NCBI RefSeq assembly: GCF_022347785.1
Contig: NZ_JAKRGA010000005.1
Span: forward strand, 99,519-163,518
Length of the DNA stretch: 64,000 nt
Direction of reading: 5' to 3'
DNA from: Psychrobium sp. MM17-31
Lineage (GTDB): Bacteria; Pseudomonadota; Gammaproteobacteria; Enterobacterales; Psychrobiaceae
Of the stretch, positions 1-8,545 are shown one piece after another. Numbering within the stretch: the first letter of the stretch is position 1; the number at the start of each line of letters is the position of its first letter. The position numbers and the translations under genes were made by a program. The notes under the pieces were generated by a model. That model was given only the letters and a program-made list of their open reading frames with translations. It did not search any database and was not told where the DNA came from.

Positions 1-405
1 GTCATCACCTAAGATCTCACGCGCCACATCTTGCAATAAGCGGCCAGTATCAGCTTCTAACCCCTTGGTTGCCCACGCTAAGCGGTGCTCAGGCGTTAAC
101 AAAGGTTTTAGCTGTTTAAGCATATCGACAAAAGCAAAACTCGGCACCACCACCAAAATCGTTTTGGTTGCGGCAACCACAGCGGCTAAATCGTCGCTCA
201 TGGTTAGACTTGGCGGGAAAGCTGCACCAGGGAGGTACTTTTCGTTGCTACCATCTTTAGCAAGCTGCGCCACATGCTGCGGGTTATGCGCCCACATCAG
301 AGTTTTGTTGCCATTGCGGGCTAAACAAATAGCAAGGGCAGAGCCATAAGACCCTGCCCCTAAAACCGCAATATCCGCCGGAGGCGTTTGATGCGATGTA
401 GTCAT
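1..405 (-). CDS. gpsA: Glycerol-3-phosphate dehydrogenase [NAD(P)+], N-terminal part
   Basis: The gene starts at ATG 405 and runs off the left edge, so only the first 135 codons are visible. The N-terminus carries the Rossmann dinucleotide-binding motif [10 protein letters not shown] followed by a WAHNP segment, and ATKGLE lies around residue 116; these are hallmarks of the GpsA family. The enzyme reduces dihydroxyacetone phosphate to sn-glycerol 3-phosphate in the cytoplasm for phospholipid synthesis. It begins 2 nt after the secB stop with no clear Shine-Dalgarno of its own, so it is probably translationally coupled to secB, as in the conserved secB-gpsA arrangement of gammaproteobacteria. 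Confidence 0.95.
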   Translation of the reverse strand, partial: MTTSHQTPPADIAVLGAGSYGSALAICLARNGNKTLMWAHNPQHVAQLAKDGSNEKYLPGAAFPPSLTMSDDLAAVVAATKTILVVVPSFAFVDMLKQLKPLLTPEHRLAWATKGLEADTGRLLQDVAREILGDD

Positions 406-407
406 AA

Positions 408-878
408 TTAGTGAGCTACGTTGTCGCCTTGTGCTTCATCAGCATCTTGACGAGAGTTTACGTATTGCGCGAATAACGCGTCAAAGTTAACTGGCGCTAG
501 GTTTAATTGTGGGAATGTACCCGCAGTTACCAAGCTAGCAATCATTTGACGAGCGTATGGGAATAAGATGTTCGGACAGTATGAACCAATAGAGTGTGCT
601 AGTTGGTTGCCTTCGATACCCATGATAGTGAAGATACCCGCTTGTTGAACTTCAGCTAAGAACGCAGTTTCTTCACCAATAGTTGCTGTCACAGTTAGTG
701 ATAATACAACTTCGTATAGACCTTCTTCTAGCTTGTTGCTACGCGTATCTAGATCTAACTTAACATCTGGCTCCCATTCTTTTTGGAAGATTACTGGTGA
801 GTTAGGCGTTTCGAAAGAAACGTCTTTAGTGTAGATGCGTTGAATGTGAAATTCTGGGTTTGCTTGTTCTTCAGCCAT
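408..878 (-). CDS. secB: Protein-export chaperone SecB
   Basis: 156 residues, the usual SecB size. The protein is acidic with a conserved core that includes [19 protein letters not shown] near the N-terminus and [11 protein letters not shown] in the second half, both typical of SecB. SecB is a cytoplasmic tetramer that keeps preproteins unfolded and hands them to SecA. It lies 37 nt downstream of the glutaredoxin gene and 2 nt upstream of gpsA, giving the order rhodanese-grxC-secB-gpsA seen in many gammaproteobacteria. Confidence 0.97.
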   Translation of the reverse strand: MAEEQANPEFHIQRIYTKDVSFETPNSPVIFQKEWEPDVKLDLDTRSNKLEEGLYEVVLSLTVTATIGEETAFLAEVQQAGIFTIMGIEGNQLAHSIGSYCPNILFPYARQMIASLVTAGTFPQLNLAPVNFDALFAQYVNSRQDADEAQGDNVAH

Positions 879-915
879 GATAATTCCTTGGTTTAATTCT
901 TATTGGTTAGCGCTA

Positions 916-1167
916 TTACGCTAATAATTTGTCTAAGTCGCCTGATGCATGCAGTGCGAATAAATCGTCACAGCCGCCAACAGCTTGATCATTAATGAAA
1001 ATTTGCGGTACAGATGTGCGTCCAGTGCGCTCAATCATTTCGTCGCGTTTTTCCGGTTGCTCTTCGATATCGATTGTATCGTAAGCCACTTCTTTGCTGT
1101 CTAACAACGCTTTTGCGCGCTTACAGAAAGAACACCACGAACGAGAATAAATAGTTACATTGGCCAT
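916..1167 (-). CDS. grxC: Glutaredoxin 3 (GrxC family)
   Basis: 83 residues, thioredoxin fold. The active site is WCSFC near residue 11, where the classical GrxC site is CPYC; both cysteines are present, so dithiol chemistry should be possible, but Pro-Tyr is replaced by Ser-Phe. The TSVPQIFIND segment with its cis-Pro and the GGCDDLFAL glutathione-binding stretch are intact. It would reduce disulfides and glutathione mixed disulfides using glutathione. It lies 10 nt downstream of the rhodanese gene and upstream of secB, the conserved order. Confidence 0.93.
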   Translation of the reverse strand: MANVTIYSRSWCSFCKRAKALLDSKEVAYDTIDIEEQPEKRDEMIERTGRTSVPQIFINDQAVGGCDDLFALHASGDLDKLLA

Positions 1168-1177
1168 GTCGCCACCT

Positions 1178-1606
1178 CTACTTTTTAGTTAATGGCAAAT
1201 TCGCATTACGCCATTCTGTGATACCACCTTGCAAATTATATAGGTCGTTAAACCCTAGTTTTTGCAACATTTGGCACGCTTGGTTTGAAGTCATGCCTGA
1301 ATTACATACAACAATAATGGGGGTGTCTTTGTATTTTTCAATGCTTGCTAGGTCATTATTTTTAAACTTAGATAATGGAACAAGTTTAGAGCCTAGGATA
1401 TGTCCTTTTTTGTATTCGCCTTCACCGCGCACGTCTAGTACAACGGCGTCTTCGCGATTCATCATCATGGTCGCTTGTTGGTGATTTACCTTCTTAATAC
1501 CATTGATACTAGCTCGAATGCTGGTTACAACAACCGCAATAAACAAAATAACCCAAGCCGCTGTTAACCAGATATTTGCTTGGAAAAATTCAACATATTC
1601 TTGCAT
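1178..1606 (-). CDS. yibN: Membrane-anchored rhodanese-like protein (YibN type)
   Basis: 142 residues: one N-terminal transmembrane segment (about residues 12-30) and a single rhodanese domain (about 45-140). The active-site loop VVCNSGMTSNQA contains the catalytic Cys that would carry a persulfide, and the LDVRGEGEYKKGHILGS stretch is the usual rhodanese entry motif. It is the first gene of the rhodanese-grxC-secB-gpsA operon; about 260 bp separate it from divergent gpmI, which should hold both promoters. The substrate of this membrane-tethered sulfurtransferase is not evident from sequence. Confidence 0.9.
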   Translation of the reverse strand: MQEYVEFFQANIWLTAAWVILFIAVVVTSIRASINGIKKVNHQQATMMMNREDAVVLDVRGEGEYKKGHILGSKLVPLSKFKNNDLASIEKYKDTPIIVVCNSGMTSNQACQMLQKLGFNDLYNLQGGITEWRNANLPLTKK

Positions 1607-1869
1607 TTTATGTCCTAAAAAATTGTAAAACTCGTAACGATTTGGCGCTTAGTATACAGACCAAATAGTCAGTTACCAATGTCTTATTCTTATCATGCCT
1701 CCACCTACAGCTGAAGCGGTAAAACAAGGCGTCAACAAACACATCATTGCTGAAATAATTTATTCTAACTTTCAATGACAATTGTGTTTTTTATCGGCCG
1801 CGCTCGGTGTAATATGTGTCACACATTTTGTCATCAAAAATCTAGTCACTCAGTTAGGAAGTTAAATTA

Positions 1870-3411
1870 ATGTCTGCGGCCAAAAAACCATTAGTGCTCG
1901 TTATCCTTGATGGATGGGGTTATCGCGAAGATCAAACCAACAACGCCATCGCCCTAGCTAACACGCCAGTGTTAGACAAACTATGGCAAGATTACCCAAG
2001 CACGTTGATTTCAGGTTCAGGCATGGATGTTGGCTTACCAGATGGTCAAATGGGTAACTCTGAAGTTGGCCACGTTAATATCGGCTCTGGCCGCGTGGTT
2101 TACCAAAACTACACCCGCATCGACAAATCTATTCTCGACGGTGACTTTAACACCAACCCAGCTTTTGTTGATTACATCGACGCTAGCGTTAACGCAGGCA
2201 AAGCAGTGCACATCATGGGCTTATTATCGCCAGGCGGTGTGCACAGTCACGAAGACCACATGCTAGCGTTAATTAAACTAGCCAGCGAGCGCGGCGCTAA
2301 AGACATTTACTTCCACGCCTTCCTCGATGGTCGTGACACGCCACCACGCAGTGCACTCGCTTCAATCGAAAAAGTACAGGCGCTATTTAACGAGTTAGGC
2401 ACTGGCCAAATCGCATCACTCGTTGGCCGTTACTACGCCATGGATCGCGATCAACGTTGGGACCGCGTAGAAGTTGCTTACGACTTATTAACGCAAGGCA
2501 AGGGCCAGCATCAATACGATTGCCCAGTTAAAGCATTAGAAGCAGCTTATGAGCGCGACGAAACAGACGAGTTTGTTGGCGCCAGCGCTATTACCAACAA
2601 CGGCAACGCCGTCACTATCGAAGATGGCGACGCCCTATTCTTTATGAACTTTAGAGCAGATCGCGCCCGTGAAATCAGCCGCGCGTTTATAGACACTGAC
2701 TTCACTGGTTTTGAACGCAATAAATGCGTCGAGCTTTGCGGTTTTGTGCAACTAACACAATACGCCGATGACATCATCAGCCCAATCGCCTACGCGCCAG
2801 AGAAATTAGATAACGTGTTGGGTGAGTGGCTACAAAACCACGACAAGACGCAACTTCGTATTTCTGAAACTGAAAAATACGCTCACGTGACCTTTTTCTT
2901 TAACGGTGGTGTAGAAACTGAATTTAACGGCGAAGATCGCATCTTGATCCCATCTCCTGATGTTGCAACCTACGATTTACAGCCAGAAATGAATTCAACG
3001 CTGTTAACTGACAAGCTAGTCGGCGCTATCGAAAGCGGTAAATACGACGTGATTGTGTGTAACTACCCTAACGGCGATATGGTTGGTCACACAGGTGTTA
3101 TGGACGCAGCAGTTAAAGCCTGTGAAGCCGTTGATAGCTGTATTGGCCGTGTGGTAGAGGCGTTAGAAAAAGTCGGTGGCGAATGTTTAATTACCGCCGA
3201 TCACGGCAACGCCGAGCAAATGGTTAATGAAACAACTCAGCAAGCACACACAGCACACACCAGCGAGCCAGTACCTTTCATTTATGTTGGTCGCCCTGCA
3301 ACACCAGCAGGCGTTGGTAAACTAAGCGACATTGCCCCAACAATGCTGCGCTTGATGGACATGGAGATCCCAGAGCAAATGACGGGCACTCCATTAATGA
3401 CGCTCAACTAA
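1870..3411 (+). CDS. gpmI: 2,3-bisphosphoglycerate-independent phosphoglycerate mutase
   Basis: 513 residues, full length for the family. It belongs to the alkaline phosphatase superfamily: [11 protein letters not shown] holds the first metal-binding Asp, [11 protein letters not shown] holds the phosphorylated Ser (about residue 62), and GRDTPPRSA and [10 protein letters not shown] carry further substrate and metal ligands. It interconverts 3- and 2-phosphoglycerate in glycolysis with Mn2+. ATG 1870 is preceded by AGGAAG. The envC start follows its stop by one base, so the two are co-transcribed. Confidence 0.98.
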   Translation: MSAAKKPLVLVILDGWGYREDQTNNAIALANTPVLDKLWQDYPSTLISGSGMDVGLPDGQMGNSEVGHVNIGSGRVVYQNYTRIDKSILDGDFNTNPAFVDYIDASVNAGKAVHIMGLLSPGGVHSHEDHMLALIKLASERGAKDIYFHAFLDGRDTPPRSALASIEKVQALFNELGTGQIASLVGRYYAMDRDQRWDRVEVAYDLLTQGKGQHQYDCPVKALEAAYERDETDEFVGASAITNNGNAVTIEDGDALFFMNFRADRAREISRAFIDTDFTGFERNKCVELCGFVQLTQYADDIISPIAYAPEKLDNVLGEWLQNHDKTQLRISETEKYAHVTFFFNGGVETEFNGEDRILIPSPDVATYDLQPEMNSTLLTDKLVGAIESGKYDVIVCNYPNGDMVGHTGVMDAAVKACEAVDSCIGRVVEALEKVGGECLITADHGNAEQMVNETTQQAHTAHTSEPVPFIYVGRPATPAGVGKLSDIAPTMLRLMDMEIPEQMTGTPLMTLN

Positions 3412-3412
3412 G

Positions 3413-4540
3413 TTGTTACGCTTCTTCGGCATAGCACTTATGACCACGCTGCTCTTTAGCAGCGTGAGCTTTGCCGATGACAATAAAGACCAACTCAAAG
3501 CCATTAAAGGCAAAATCGATGAGCAAAAATCACTGCTCGCCAAACAGAAAAAGCAACAACAACGCCTGCAAAATTTGTTACGCGATACCGATAAAAAAAT
3601 CGCAACAGCAGCTAACGATCTCTACAAAACACAGCAACAACAAAAAACAGCCCAGCGCGAACAAGCCGCGTTAGTCACTAAAAAACAAACCCTCAAGAAA
3701 ACACAATCCCATCAACAAGATGTCTTAGCTAAGCAGCTAAAAAGCGCCTATATGACGGGTAATCACGATCTCATGCAATTACTGCTTAATCAGGAGCAAA
3801 GCGGTAAGACAGAGCGATTACTTGGCTATTATCAATATCTCAATAAAGCGCGTGTAGAGGCAATCGACGAATTAAAACAAACAGTCAACGCACTGCAAGA
3901 TGTCGAAGCACAACTCGTCAACACACTTGCCGTATTAGACAAACTACTTAAACAACAGCAACAAGCACAAGCCGCGTTAAAGAAAGAAAAACAAACGCGA
4001 AGCAATGCGTTAGCCCAGCTACAAAAATCTTATCGCGCCAACAGCGCCCAGTTAGAGCAATATCAGCTGTCCGAATTAGATATCAAACAGCTCATTAAAA
4101 CGCAACGAGAAGCGGCACAGGCTCGACCGACGGAGAAACCTCTCAAGGGCTTAGCTAAAGTTCGCGGTCGCTTAACCAAGCCGACGAAAGGTAGAACAAC
4201 CCACAACTTCGGCCAAAAGCGCAGCGGCCAGTTGCGTTGGAAAGGTGTCACCTTAGTTGGTAAAGAGGGCCAACCAGTCAATTCGGTTTACCACGGCAAA
4301 GTAGTATTTTCTGATTGGCTAAAAGGCTTTGGCTTGGTGTTAGTGGTCGATCACGGCAACGGTTATATGAGTTTGTATGGCCATAACCAAGCGCTACTCA
4401 AGAAAGCTGGCGATTACGTGGGTCAAAATGAACAAATCGCCTTGTTGGGGCAAAGTGGTGGTCAAGCATCACCGGGACTGTATTTTGAAATTCGCCACAA
4501 AGGCAAGGCGATTAACCCAACGCGATGGTTTAAAAAATAA
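3413..4540 (+). CDS. envC: Murein hydrolase activator EnvC
   Basis: 375 residues, beginning with TTG one base after the gpmI stop (an in-frame ATG at 3440 would shorten the signal peptide). An N-terminal signal peptide is followed by a long Lys/Gln-rich coiled coil (about residues 25-235) and a C-terminal LytM/M23 domain (about 265-375). The domain lacks a complete zinc-binding set, as expected for EnvC, which activates the amidases AmiA/AmiB at the septum through FtsEX rather than cutting peptidoglycan itself. ftsE and ftsX are encoded 3-5 kb away. The gpmI-envC-deacetylase order is conserved in gammaproteobacteria. Confidence 0.93.
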   Translation: MLRFFGIALMTTLLFSSVSFADDNKDQLKAIKGKIDEQKSLLAKQKKQQQRLQNLLRDTDKKIATAANDLYKTQQQQKTAQREQAALVTKKQTLKKTQSHQQDVLAKQLKSAYMTGNHDLMQLLLNQEQSGKTERLLGYYQYLNKARVEAIDELKQTVNALQDVEAQLVNTLAVLDKLLKQQQQAQAALKKEKQTRSNALAQLQKSYRANSAQLEQYQLSELDIKQLIKTQREAAQARPTEKPLKGLAKVRGRLTKPTKGRTTHNFGQKRSGQLRWKGVTLVGKEGQPVNSVYHGKVVFSDWLKGFGLVLVVDHGNGYMSLYGHNQALLKKAGDYVGQNEQIALLGQSGGQASPGLYFEIRHKGKAINPTRWFKK

Positions 4541-4702
4541 ACCAATGAGTCACTTTTAGAACAGTTGACGCCTTGGTTGTTGTATTTCGTTAACATCAAT
4601 GCATAAATTAGTCATTAAGCATTATTGGCTTCGTCTAGAAATTCTGCTCAAATGACGCCAATACATGATGTAGTAAACAAGTCACCGGAGAGTGAATAAC
4701 CA

Positions 4703-5536
4703 ATGAAGGTACGTTTTTTATTTGTTAGCTTAATTGCGCTAATAGGCAGTAGCTTTAGTCACGCCACTGTGACGGCTAAGCCAAAAAATACGCCGCGTAT
4801 CGCGATTGTTATCGACGACATTGGTTACCGCAAAACTGATTTTTCAGCCCTCGACCTCCCTGGACAATTTACCTATTCTGTTGTTCCTTTTGCTCCTTTT
4901 ACTCAAACCATTGCCAACGCTGTGCATGATAGTAATCGTGAAGTTATGGCACATATTCCGATGGAAGCGGTGCACAATAATCACTTGCTGGGCAAAGGTG
5001 CATTAAAACTGGCAATGACCGAGCAACAAACACGACAGCAGGTACAAGATATTATCGCCGACATTCCTCATGTCAGCGGTATCAATAATCATATGGGAAG
5101 TCAGTTTACGACCAAGCCCAAAAATCTCGCGTGGTTAATGGATGAAATTTCGCATCAACAGCTTTACTTCATAGACAGTAAAACCACAGCCTATTCAATG
5201 GCAGAAAAAGTCGCTGTAGAACACGGACTGCGCACAGGTCACCGTCATATATTCCTCGATAACCAACTAGACACGCCTTATTTAAACCAGCAGTTTAATC
5301 AGCTAATTAAAATTGCCAAAAAGCATCACTACGCCATTGCGATTGCTCACCCGCATCCGCAAAGTATCCGTTTTTTAAAAGAAATTAGTGCTAAATTATC
5401 CGAGCTAGGTGTGGAATTGGTACCAGTATCAGCACTGTTACCAGAAATGACGCGCATCGCCCGCGCACGCCATCTAGACAATAAGACTGGCGCCAACAAA
5501 CGCTATATTGGAGTATCGGCAACACTGCCTAAGTGA
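4703..5536 (+). CDS. Divergent polysaccharide deacetylase family protein (YibQ-like)
   Basis: 277 residues with a signal peptide (about residues 1-22) and a divergent polysaccharide deacetylase (DUF610) domain. Characteristic stretches are IAIVIDDIGYR just after the signal, HIPMEA, SGINNHMGSQFT and the late AIAHPHPQS. ATG 4703 follows GGAGAG. It would act in the periplasm, probably on a glycan, but the substrate of this family is not established. It sits 160 bp downstream of envC, a conserved neighbourhood. The last 34 bp overlap a small putative gene on the opposite strand. Confidence 0.9.
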   Translation: MKVRFLFVSLIALIGSSFSHATVTAKPKNTPRIAIVIDDIGYRKTDFSALDLPGQFTYSVVPFAPFTQTIANAVHDSNREVMAHIPMEAVHNNHLLGKGALKLAMTEQQTRQQVQDIIADIPHVSGINNHMGSQFTTKPKNLAWLMDEISHQQLYFIDSKTTAYSMAEKVAVEHGLRTGHRHIFLDNQLDTPYLNQQFNQLIKIAKKHHYAIAIAHPHPQSIRFLKEISAKLSELGVELVPVSALLPEMTRIARARHLDNKTGANKRYIGVSATLPK

Positions 5537-5730
5537 TTGTCGGCTGTGCGTTCTTCTTCGCTTGTACACAAGCAATCTTGTCTCTGTGTTGCGTTACTAT
5601 CTTCAAAACCGAATTCAGCATCAGATAGTAATTCTGAAGACACTTCCTCAGTATCCAGCTGAACACAGTCACCGTGAATCGGACAATCCTTTGCCACGAC
5701 ATTTACTAAATCAACTTGGTGCTTAATCAT
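5503..5730 (-). CDS. Small acidic Cys-containing hypothetical protein (putative)
   Basis: 75 codons from ATG 5730, preceded by GGAACGGAA, a plausible ribosome binding site. The product is acidic with four cysteines, in CPIHGDC and CLC, which could bind metal, and shows no signal peptide or membrane segment. I recognise no family. It follows rpoH on the same strand after a strong terminator, so it would need its own promoter; a perfect dyad at 5795-5810 lies about 65 bp upstream. It overlaps the 3' end of the deacetylase gene convergently. A competing open frame on the plus strand over the same bases looks less protein-like. Confidence 0.4.
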   Translation of the reverse strand: MIKHQVDLVNVVAKDCPIHGDCVQLDTEEVSSELLSDAEFGFEDSNATQRQDCLCTSEEERTADNHLGSVADTPI

Positions 5731-5794
5731 TTCCGTTCCATTCCAATTACAACAAACACACTATCAATAAAAGGCTCGCTCCAATCCAGAAATA

Positions 5795-5810
5795 TGTCAC
5801 TTTTGTGACA
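5795..5810. promoter_or_regulatory. Operator-like dyad TGTCAC-TTTT-GTGACA
   Basis: A perfect 6-bp inverted repeat with a 4-nt spacer lies between the rpoH terminator and the small minus-strand gene at 5503-5730. It is not followed by a T-run, so it looks like a protein-binding site rather than a terminator. I cannot name the regulator; the half-sites do not fit the CRP, FNR or LexA consensus. Confidence 0.35.
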
Positions 5811-5822
5811 AATTCTGAACAT

Positions 5823-5851
5823 AAAAAAAGCAGCTAATAAGCTGCTTTTTT
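5823..5851 (-). terminator. Rho-independent terminator of rpoH (bidirectional form)
   Basis: A 12-bp stem, AAAAAAGCAGCT paired with AGCTGCTTTTTT around a 4-nt loop, begins 9 nt past the rpoH stop on the minus strand. The A/T arms provide a U-run in either direction. Confidence 0.85.
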
Positions 5852-5859
5852 CAAATCTT

Positions 5860-6717
5860 TTACTCCATGGCTGCCTTAAGCTTCTTCATGGCGTTTTTCT
5901 CAAGCTGTCGAACGCGCTCCGCCGACACCTCATAATACTTAGCAAGATCTTGCAACGTTGCTTTCTCATCATTGAGCCAGCGCGACTGAACGATGTGCTG
6001 ACTGCGCTCATCTAATGTAGCTAGCGCATTGCGCAATTTATCATTAGCGTGATCTTCCCAGTTTTTCTCTTCAACGTAAGTTGCAACGTTTGAAGATTTA
6101 TCTTCTAGGTATTGTGTCGGTGCAAAGTTAGTGCTGCCAGAATCATCATCGTCATTGGCTAAGTCAAACGAATTATCGGTCAACGCCATGCGGTTTTCCA
6201 TTTCAAGCACATCACGTGTTGAAACACCTAACTCTTTCGCTACAACATCTACTTCGTCCTGATTAAACCAACCAAGACGAGTCTTATTTTTACGAAGATT
6301 AAAGAATAATTTGCGTTGTGCTTTAGTGGTAGCGACCTTAACGATGCGCCAGTTCTTTAATACGTACTCGTGTATCTCAGCTTTGATCCAATGCACAGCA
6401 AAAGAAACTAGACGAACACCCACATCAGGATTGAAGCGTTTAACCGCCTTCATCAATCCCACGTTGCCTTCTTGAATTAAGTCAGCGTGTGGTAATCCGT
6501 AACCAGCATAACTTTTAGCAACATGAACAACAAAACGGAGATGAGACATAATCAGCTTTTGTGCCGCCTTCAAATCGCCGTCGTGATATAAACGAGAGGC
6601 CAATTCATGTTCTTCCTCGGCATTAAGCATAGGGATCTGCGCAGCGCGAGAAACATAAGTTTCGATGCTACCAGAGGCTATTGGCATTAATGCTGTTGAT
6701 TGAATTGCAGTACTCAT
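5860..6717 (-). CDS. rpoH: RNA polymerase sigma factor RpoH (sigma-32)
   Basis: 285 residues. Region 2 includes [17 protein letters not shown] (core binding) and [19 protein letters not shown] (promoter melting and -10 recognition). The RpoH box RKLFFNLRK, which separates sigma-32 from other group 3 sigmas, is at about residues 135-143. The C-terminal region 4 helix-turn-helix is [19 protein letters not shown]. It directs transcription of heat-shock genes. It lies 124 bp downstream of ftsX in the conserved ftsY-ftsE-ftsX-rpoH order and is followed by a strong terminator. The leader between ftsX and rpoH could hold its own promoters. Confidence 0.97.
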   Translation of the reverse strand: MSTAIQSTALMPIASGSIETYVSRAAQIPMLNAEEEHELASRLYHDGDLKAAQKLIMSHLRFVVHVAKSYAGYGLPHADLIQEGNVGLMKAVKRFNPDVGVRLVSFAVHWIKAEIHEYVLKNWRIVKVATTKAQRKLFFNLRKNKTRLGWFNQDEVDVVAKELGVSTRDVLEMENRMALTDNSFDLANDDDDSGSTNFAPTQYLEDKSSNVATYVEEKNWEDHANDKLRNALATLDERSQHIVQSRWLNDEKATLQDLAKYYEVSAERVRQLEKNAMKKLKAAME

Positions 6718-6841
6718 TTACTACTCCTAATTTAAAACTCGACCCGAGTCTAGCACGCTATTTTAAGGATCGCTAGAGGATCCAAGCCGAGAATGTTACT
6801 AAGTTTTTCCGTCTTATTAGTCCGTCTAAAACTCACTTAGT

Positions 6842-7834
6842 TCACAATTGATTTTCTGGTTCAATTTCATAGACATGGCGCATTACAGAACCATAAGCTC
6901 CCAGCCATCCCAAGCCAGAACTCAGTGCGATCAAGATCAAAAATTCACTAAAACTCAATCCACTAAGGGTTAATTCCGAGCCTAATTGATTTGCTAATCC
7001 CACCAATGCACCTTCAACCCACCATAGGATCAACGACACACAAACCCAAGCAATCAACCCACCAATCAACCCATACCAAATGCCAGTGTAAAGAAATGGG
7101 CGGCGGATAAAGTCATTAGTCGCGCCCACCAGTTTTAACACTTCGATTTCTTCGCGGCGATTCAAGATGGATAAACGAATGGTATTGGCAATTACCAATG
7201 CCACCGCAAGCAACAGTAAAACGCCCAATGCTAATGCCGCATCATCTAGCAGGTTTACAATAGCAGTAAGTTTCTCAAGCCAAGTGACATCAAGCTTACC
7301 AAAGGCGATTTCAGGCTGTTGCTGCAGTTTTTCTAGTAGCTCACGAGCACCTTCAGGACTAGAGTATTGCTTAGTTGGCACTACTAAGATCACCGAAGGC
7401 AATGGATTTTTATCGAGATAAGATAGCGCATCACCAAAACCAGATAAGGTCTTAAATTCTTCTAGCGCGTCTTCCGCGCCAATGTAAGTTACCTTACTCA
7501 CTTGCTCATACAAACCAATACGACGCAGTACGTTCTTAGTTTGATTTTCGTTAATACCTTCTTTCATAAACAAGGTGATTTCGGCAGCGCTATCCCAACT
7601 GCCACGTAGCTGCTGACCGTTTTTCATCAGTAGATGCAGCGCAGTCGGTAACGCCAAGCTCACACCTAGCACAGCCATCGTTAACAAAGACGAAATTGGC
7701 ATTCGCCACAGCTCTCCTATGCTCGCTAAAGCCTGCTGTAAATGACGAATGAAATACATCACCAAACGGTGACCGGGATTGCTTTTGGTTGCGCCCGGCG
7801 ATTTACGCTGACTAAATAACAGGCTCAAATTCAC
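6842..7834 (-). CDS. ftsX: Cell division protein FtsX (ABC-type permease-like)
   Basis: 330 residues, with a cytoplasmic N-terminal extension, a first transmembrane segment at about residues 48-68, a large periplasmic domain (about 75-200) and three further membrane segments in the C-terminal FtsX domain. The start is GTG at 7834, inside the last codons of ftsE (23-bp overlap), preceded by AAGGGAGA. The periplasmic domain recruits EnvC in the family; envC lies nearby. With FtsE it forms the divisome complex that couples ATP hydrolysis to septal peptidoglycan splitting. Confidence 0.95.
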   Translation of the reverse strand: MNLSLLFSQRKSPGATKSNPGHRLVMYFIRHLQQALASIGELWRMPISSLLTMAVLGVSLALPTALHLLMKNGQQLRGSWDSAAEITLFMKEGINENQTKNVLRRIGLYEQVSKVTYIGAEDALEEFKTLSGFGDALSYLDKNPLPSVILVVPTKQYSSPEGARELLEKLQQQPEIAFGKLDVTWLEKLTAIVNLLDDAALALGVLLLLAVALVIANTIRLSILNRREEIEVLKLVGATNDFIRRPFLYTGIWYGLIGGLIAWVCVSLILWWVEGALVGLANQLGSELTLSGLSFSEFLILIALSSGLGWLGAYGSVMRHVYEIEPENQL

Positions 7835-8516
7835 TCTCCCTTAAATCTGATGATGACAATCCATCTTGAATCATTTGTCCTTGACGCAGGGTAAAGGTGT
7901 GATACTTCATGCGTGCTATAAGTCCCAAATCATGAGTCGCAATCATTACGGCTACGCCAACGGAATTGAGATCTTCAAACACCTTGAGGATTTCTACCGA
8001 CAAATGGGGATCTAGGTTACCCGTCGGCTCATCTGCCAATAACAACGGCGGCTTATTAACGATAGCGCGAGCAATACCTACACGTTGTAATTCACCACCA
8101 GAGAGTGAACTTGGCATGTTGTTTACTTTAGATAGCAAGCCAACCTTATCTAAGGCAGCAGCAACGCGGCGTTTAATATCAGATAGGTGATAACCTTCGA
8201 TAATGAGTGGCAGAGCAACGTTATTAAAAACACTGCGATCCATTAACAAGCGGTGATTTTGGAAGATCATGCCGATATCGCGACGCGCGTATGGCACTTG
8301 CTTTTTGGTGATTTTATTGAGGTTGTGACCATTGATGAACACCTGACCCGACGTCGGGCGTTCCATCATAGCAATCAGCTTTAGCAGAGTACTTTTACCA
8401 GCACCTGAATGACCAGTTAAGAACGCCATTTCTCCCGGTTGAAGATGAAAATTAACCCGATTCAAGGCTTGTTGCCCGCCGGGATAGACCTTGGTTACAT
8501 CTTCAAACCGAATCAT
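7812..8516 (-). CDS. ftsE: Cell division ATP-binding protein FtsE
   Basis: 234 residues, a single ABC ATPase domain. Walker A is GHSGAGKST, the signature is [15 protein letters not shown], Walker B is [13 protein letters not shown] and the switch His is in MIATHD. The opening [15 protein letters not shown] is typical of FtsE. It works with FtsX at the inner membrane. It lies 29 bp downstream of ftsY and overlaps ftsX by 23 bp, so the two are translationally coupled. Confidence 0.97.
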   Translation of the reverse strand: MIRFEDVTKVYPGGQQALNRVNFHLQPGEMAFLTGHSGAGKSTLLKLIAMMERPTSGQVFINGHNLNKITKKQVPYARRDIGMIFQNHRLLMDRSVFNNVALPLIIEGYHLSDIKRRVAAALDKVGLLSKVNNMPSSLSGGELQRVGIARAIVNKPPLLLADEPTGNLDPHLSVEILKVFEDLNSVGVAVMIATHDLGLIARMKYHTFTLRQGQMIQDGLSSSDLRESEFEPVI

Positions 8517-8545
8517 TTAGCGCTCTCTTTTTTTATTATTAGAAT

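Noticed and set aside
5508..5726. Plus-strand frame overlapping the small minus-strand gene
   Set aside because: Its start overlaps the deacetylase 3' end, it has no ribosome binding site, and its sequence is less protein-like than the minus-strand frame.
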